Origin: Bacillus sp. JCM 19058
Lineage (GTDB): Bacteria; Bacillota; Bacilli; Bacillales_H; Bacillaceae_D
DNA length: 51,029 bases
Assembly: GCA_001310555.1 (NCBI GenBank)
Contig: BAXO01000035.1
Coordinates: 1 to 51,029 of the forward strand
Direction: 5' to 3'
Position numbers and translations under genes: made by a program. Numbering within the stretch: the first letter of the stretch is position 1; each line of letters starts with the position of its first letter. A model generated the notes under the pieces. It saw only the letters and a program-made list of their open reading frames with translations. It was not told where the DNA came from and made no database searches. Below are positions 47,401 through 51,029 of this stretch, one piece after another.

Positions 47401-47417
47401 AAGAGGGGGTCGAGCAG

Positions 47418-48390
47418 ATGAATTATATTGCAGTAGAGCTTCATTCTCATACGAACCACAGTGACGGACAATTTACAGTAGACGAGCTGATTGAACATAC
47501 GGTGCAATATGGTTATGATGCCATTGCCCTCACGGATCATAACACGGTTTCCGGTCATGAAGAAATCAAGGAAAAAGGGCTTCAAGAGAAAATTACCGTC
47601 ATAGAAGGATTGGAATGGACAACCTTTTATGGACATATGCTTGTATTAAATGCTGGTAGGATCGTTGACTGGCGAACAGCTAATCCTGATAATATTGATG
47701 AGCATCTTGTCGCAATCAAAAAAAGAAAACGGCATTATCGGAGTCGCTCATCCAAAGGTGCTCGGAAGTCCAATTTGTACAGGATGCCGTTGGGAATTTA
47801 ATGTGACGAACTGGGAGCATGTCAGTTTTATCGAAATCTGGAACCGCATGAAGCCAGATGAGAAATTTCAAAGTGAGGAAGCATACGACTTCTGGCGTGA
47901 ACTGCTAAAGCAAGGCCATCAGATCGCCCCAAGTTCCGGCAAGGATTGGCACTCCTTAGAGAAGGAAGATGAAAATACAGCAGTCACGTATGTTGGTTTA
48001 GAAAAGGATACAGAGATTGAAAGCTCAACGATTGCAGAAGCGATCGAAAAAGGCAGAATATATGTCACACTAGGTCCGAGGATTGATGTTAGTCTAACAG
48101 TTGATGGAGAGATCTTTCACCTAGGAGAAACTGCCCGAAAAGGCTCAGGAATGCTACAGCTTGAGGTTTTCAAACCCTCTATTCCAACACTTGAGACATT
48201 CTCATTTATCCCAAGATCTTACCGCATTCTCCAATCGGAAGAGGTTATCTATGAGCTAGATGTCACAGAAGAAGTAATCAATCTACCAGTAGAATTAGAA
48301 GCTGGATATATTAGGGTAGAGCTGATTGGTGATGCAAAAGGTAAAGCGGATCAGCGTTTAACGATTACGAGTCCGATTTATGTGGATTGA
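47418..48390 (+). CDS. PHP-domain metallohydrolase, CehA/McbA type (frameshifted)
   Basis: About 323 aa after repair of an A7 run (47719-47725; with A6 it reads AIKKENGIIGVAHPKVLGS). Metal-site motifs of the PHP fold: ELHSHTNHSDGQF (HxH), ALTDHNTVSGHEE, IEGLEWTTFYGHML, GVAHP and SSGKDWHSLE. The C-terminal 100 residues form a beta domain with SLTVDGEIFHLGETA. PHP phosphoesterases of this group hydrolyse small phosphoesters or carbamates; with GDPD and an importer in the same operon, a phosphoester is the likely substrate. Last gene of the operon; a terminator follows. Confidence 0.82.
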
Positions 48391-48439
48391 TGCAAAATGG
48401 TATGGGCAAGCTTTAAGATAAAATTTAATAAAGCTTAAC

Positions 48440-48481
48440 AAAAGCAGGGGAATTGTCTTTAGAAGCGATTCTCCTGCTTTT
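48440..48481 (+). terminator. Terminator of the GDPD/ABC/PHP operon
   Basis: AAAAGCAGGGGAAT pairs with ATTCTCCTGCTTTT (one G-U pair) around a 14-nt loop. The T run is part of the second arm. Confidence 0.75.
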
Positions 48482-49299
48482 GCCAACAGAATTAGTTTTT
48501 AATACATACGCGTAAGTATCCGTTTATTTTTTTTCGTTAATAAGAACTCCCACTTAACATTTTATCTACAAGAAAAACTAGAAAGAGAGAGAACACCTGC
48601 AGATAAAAGAGATGATTCAACATGAAGTAATGGTATTTATGGCTATGAAGGGTCTCTATTTATTGGAAGTAGCTTCGCCATGTTTTTGAAAACGGGGAGC
48701 GGAAGGCGTTGCTTTTGTGCATACTTGCCACGAGGGCGGGGCTGGCTACATGACAACAGGCTATGCCTTCCAAAATCAATCGCTTGCAGTCGCCACCAGC
48801 AGTTGTTTTTTTTTTCGTTAATCCCAAGATGACATAAAAACTCTTTAGAATAAACCTCACTATTGTACATTTAAATTTTCTTTGAAGAAAGACACAAACT
48901 TCAGGGGTATGGGTTATACGTTACTTAACATTTACTGAAAACTCCTAGAGGAATTTACTAGAAAGTATCGAACGTATTGATAAAATGAATGATAAATAGA
49001 ATTTTACTTCTCTATAAGTGTATGTTCAAAAAGGAGTATAAAAAGAGCGGAGAGCGTCTTTCCTGTACGTAACAGTTCGAGAATGTGATAATCAGTGAGG
49101 GAGAAAGAACTGCTGCTGATTTTAAGCTTCACTTTTTGGGGAGCCTTACTAGTATCGCCATCTAAGGCTGTTAGAGAATAATGGAATAGCCAATCTATGA
49201 AGAGTATAAAGATAGTAAGAGACAGGTAATTAACTTCATTTTCAAGTTAGTCTTGAAATGGATTGGAAAAATGAAAAACCATGTGAAAGGGGTTATACA
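48482..49299. other. Gene-poor stretch with a GC-rich island
   Basis: About 820 bp of AT-rich DNA with one clearly GC-richer island at about 48660-48815. In it GGAAGGC (48701-48707) is the inverse of GCCTTCC (48765-48771), with GTTG/CAAC inside, and a T10 run follows at about 48806-48815. Open frames of 66-75 codons exist on the minus strand through the island, but without start signals. It could be a small RNA gene, a dispersed repeat or a gene remnant. Confidence 0.4.
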
Positions 49300-50645
49300 T
49301 TGAAAAAGAAACTCTTTGTATGTATAGGTATGTGGGTATTGGCTGGGAGTTTGGTAGCTTGCTCATCAGAGGAAATGGAAGGTGGCGGCAGTGGAACTGG
49401 TGGAAATGATGAAGCTGAGGTTGGAAAAGAACCTGCTACCGTTGTGATGGGTTTTCCTCAGGATGAAGGGTATTTTGATGAGCATTTTCGGGAGCATATT
49501 GAAGAAGCGCTTCCTCATATTACAGTTGAACATGTCATATCCGATACATGGGATTATGACCGATTAGAAGAACAGGTCGCGCAAGGCTTTACACCAGATA
49601 TTTTATGGGTGAGCCTGAATCATCAAATTCCGAGACTGATTGATTTCGACCTAACCTATGATTTGACCGACATGATTGAAGCAAGTGATAGTATTGATTT
49701 AAATGAATTTCGAGAAAATACAATCGAAGGCGCTAGTATTCATAGTGAGATGGTGAATTAAATGTTCTACCGCTGCACACAGGTGCCTATACATTGGTTT
49801 ACAACAAGGATATTTTTGATCTGTTTGGAGAGCCTTATCCAACAGATGGTATGACCTATGAGGAAATCTTAGAGATCGCTGGCCGTTTGACAGATCAGAA
49901 GGTGGTAATGTCTATCGCGGTCTAGACTTGGGCTGGCACATACGAATTTATTTGAATTTGATTTTGAATTTGTTGATGAAGATCTTGTTCCACAATATAC
50001 AATTGATCCACAGTTTCGAATTGGTTTTGAATTATTAGAAGAATATTTGAATATCCCAGGGATTTTCGATGGGATTGATGGAGATACATTGCATTCGAAT
50101 GAACATCATTTTTTTTAGAGGAGCGAAATGTGGCTATGCAGATCAACTACAATTTAATCCCACGTTTAGCGGAAATGGGTGATGAAATTGGAATGGATTG
50201 GGATACGGTTACATTTCCGAAGCTTAGTGAGGATTCGGAATTGCTCTATCCTATGGATCATTCTCCACGATTGGCGATTACCAGTGTAGCAGAAGATAAA
50301 GAGGCTGCTTTTGAAGTCATTGAATATTTGTTGAGTCCAGAGTACCAAGCCTATATGGCAAGTAGAGGAATTGTTCCGGCTATCGAGCATCCAGATGTTA
50401 TTGCTGAATATGGCTCAACCTTTGACGGATTGGAAGACAAAAATATTGAAATTGCTATCTTTGAACCAAAGCATGCAATTGGACCGACGAATATGTCGCC
50501 GGTAACGGCTGGTCTCAATGATATTATGATTGAAACGATTAATGAGTTTGTTCATGAAGGGAAGGATATCAACTCTGTCCTTCGAGAAGCAGATGAAAAA
50601 GCGATAACGTCTATCGAGGAAAATAAAGTAAGGTTGAATTGGTAA
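49300..50645 (+). CDS. Orphan extracellular solute-binding lipoprotein, family 1 (four frameshifts)
   Basis: About 449 aa after repair. TTG start at 49300 behind AAAGGGG; lipobox LVAC (Cys about 20) then a Gly/Ser/Glu linker. VVMGFPQDEGYFDEHFREHIEE and the ligand-domain VLPLHTGAYTLVYNKDIFDLFGEPYPTDGMTYEEI parallel the protein at 36633-37980. Breaks near 49757, 49900, 49930 and at the T8 run at 50109-50116; the last part (from about 50120) includes EVIEYLLSPEYQAYMASRGI. No permease genes seen in the window; a GH43 glycosidase gene follows, so an arabinan/xylan-type oligosaccharide is a reasonable ligand guess. Confidence 0.8.
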
Positions 50646-50691
50646 TTAATTTTCTAACTAATAAGGACATATGAATAGATTTGACATAATG

Positions 50692-50720
50692 ACGGGTAGG
50701 AACTCTTATCCGTTTTTTTT
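50692..50720 (+). terminator. Terminator after the binding lipoprotein
   Basis: ACGGGTA pairs with TATCCGT (one G-U pair), followed by eight T. Confidence 0.8.
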
Positions 50721-50786
50721 CTTTCGATAGCTGCTGGTAATAGTTACCTGCTTCAAAGTTTTAGGATGAAAGGGTTGAATGGCATT

Positions 50787-51029
50787 ATGAATAAAAAAGC
50801 ACTGGTGCTTCTTGTATTAGCTGTAGTAGTGCTTGTAGGAGGTATTTATCTAATGAGCAGTAACAAAGAGAAGCTAGTTCAGACAGATTATCGAAATCCA
50901 GTATTTGAGCCAGTTTTGGCTGATCCAACGATTATTAAAGCGGAGAATGGTTTTTATTATGCGTATGGGACAGAGGATGACTGGGGAGATGGAGAAGGAG
51001 CACGTGTTGTCCCGATTATTCGTTCGCGT
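50787..51029 (+). CDS. Glycoside hydrolase family 43-like protein, N-terminal part (runs off the window)
   Basis: 81 codons visible. ATG at 50787 with a weak AAAGGG ribosome site. An N-terminal hydrophobic segment (LVLLVLAVVVLVGGIYL) is a signal or anchor. Then NPVFEPVLADPTIIKAENG and FYYAYGTEDDW, which is the first blade of GH43 five-bladed propellers; the Asp of ADPTII is the catalytic base. Arabinanase, xylosidase and related activities cannot be told apart from this part. Confidence 0.75.
   Translation, partial: MNKKALVLLVLAVVVLVGGIYLMSSNKEKLVQTDYRNPVFEPVLADPTIIKAENGFYYAYGTEDDWGDGEGARVVPIIRSR

Overview
The window looks like a chromosomal piece of an alkaliphilic or alkali-tolerant Bacillaceae (Bacillus sensu lato). 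The YqjC/YqjE/YqjH block, TnrA, CysH-CysP-Sat-CysC, YezD, FolE2, CbpB/DarB, YaaR and YlqG/YlqH are all Bacillus families. Many extracellular domains are acidic, and a bacterial voltage-gated sodium channel of the NaChBac/NavBp group, typical of alkaliphiles, is present. No tRNA, rRNA, CRISPR array or transposase was recognised.

Layout. 0-4.3 kb: L,D-transpeptidase, a 29-residue Prli42-like miniprotein (minus strand), methylmalonyl-CoA epimerase, M20 tripeptidase, a small protein and DNA polymerase IV. 4.3-9 kb: YlqG (FliK-like), YlqH (FlhB C-terminal-like), then FliS and a short flagellin behind a good sigma-D promoter, then YaaR. 9-14.1 kb: a phosphotransferase, an SRPBCC protein, NamA/YqjM, CbpB/DarB and a DUF4097 lipoprotein. 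14.5-22.3 kb: assimilatory sulfate reduction (yezD-cysH-sat-cysP-cysC-cysJ-cysI). 22.8-25.9 kb: a sugar-type ABC importer (binding lipoprotein plus two permeases, no ATPase) behind a cre site. 26.3-29.4 kb (minus strand): membrane-anchored S8 protease, divergent polysaccharide deacetylase, TnrA. 29.5-32.5 kb: siroheme operon (cobA-hemD fusion, sirB, sirC) supplying the CysI cofactor, followed by a 21-bp tandem repeat. 32.7-39.1 kb: FolE2, a small membrane protein, aspartokinase, an orphan binding lipoprotein and the sodium channel. 39.7-42 kb: epoxide hydrolase, a HEAT-repeat protein and a small membrane protein. 42.3-48.4 kb: a tightly packed seven-gene operon (GDPD, permease, ATPase, binding lipoprotein, permease, unknown protein, PHP metallohydrolase) behind four hexamers at exact 11-bp spacing that resemble a PhoP box. 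48.4-51 kb: a gene-poor stretch, another orphan binding lipoprotein and the start of a GH43 glycosidase that runs off the window.

The best candidate for an undescribed system is the 42.3-48.4 kb operon. It reads as a phosphate-starvation-induced importer for a phosphodiester, with two cytoplasmic phosphoesterases that release phosphate from it.

About half of the genes, including single-copy biosynthetic genes, are split by single-base indels. Most lie in A or T runs of 7-8 bases and are most often one base too long; others are single missing bases. When repaired, several products come out at or very near the expected family length (NamA, CysJ, Sat, aspartokinase), so sequencing or assembly error is far more likely than real gene decay. 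I annotate such genes as whole CDS and state where the frame breaks. Residue numbers and lengths for these genes refer to the repaired protein.
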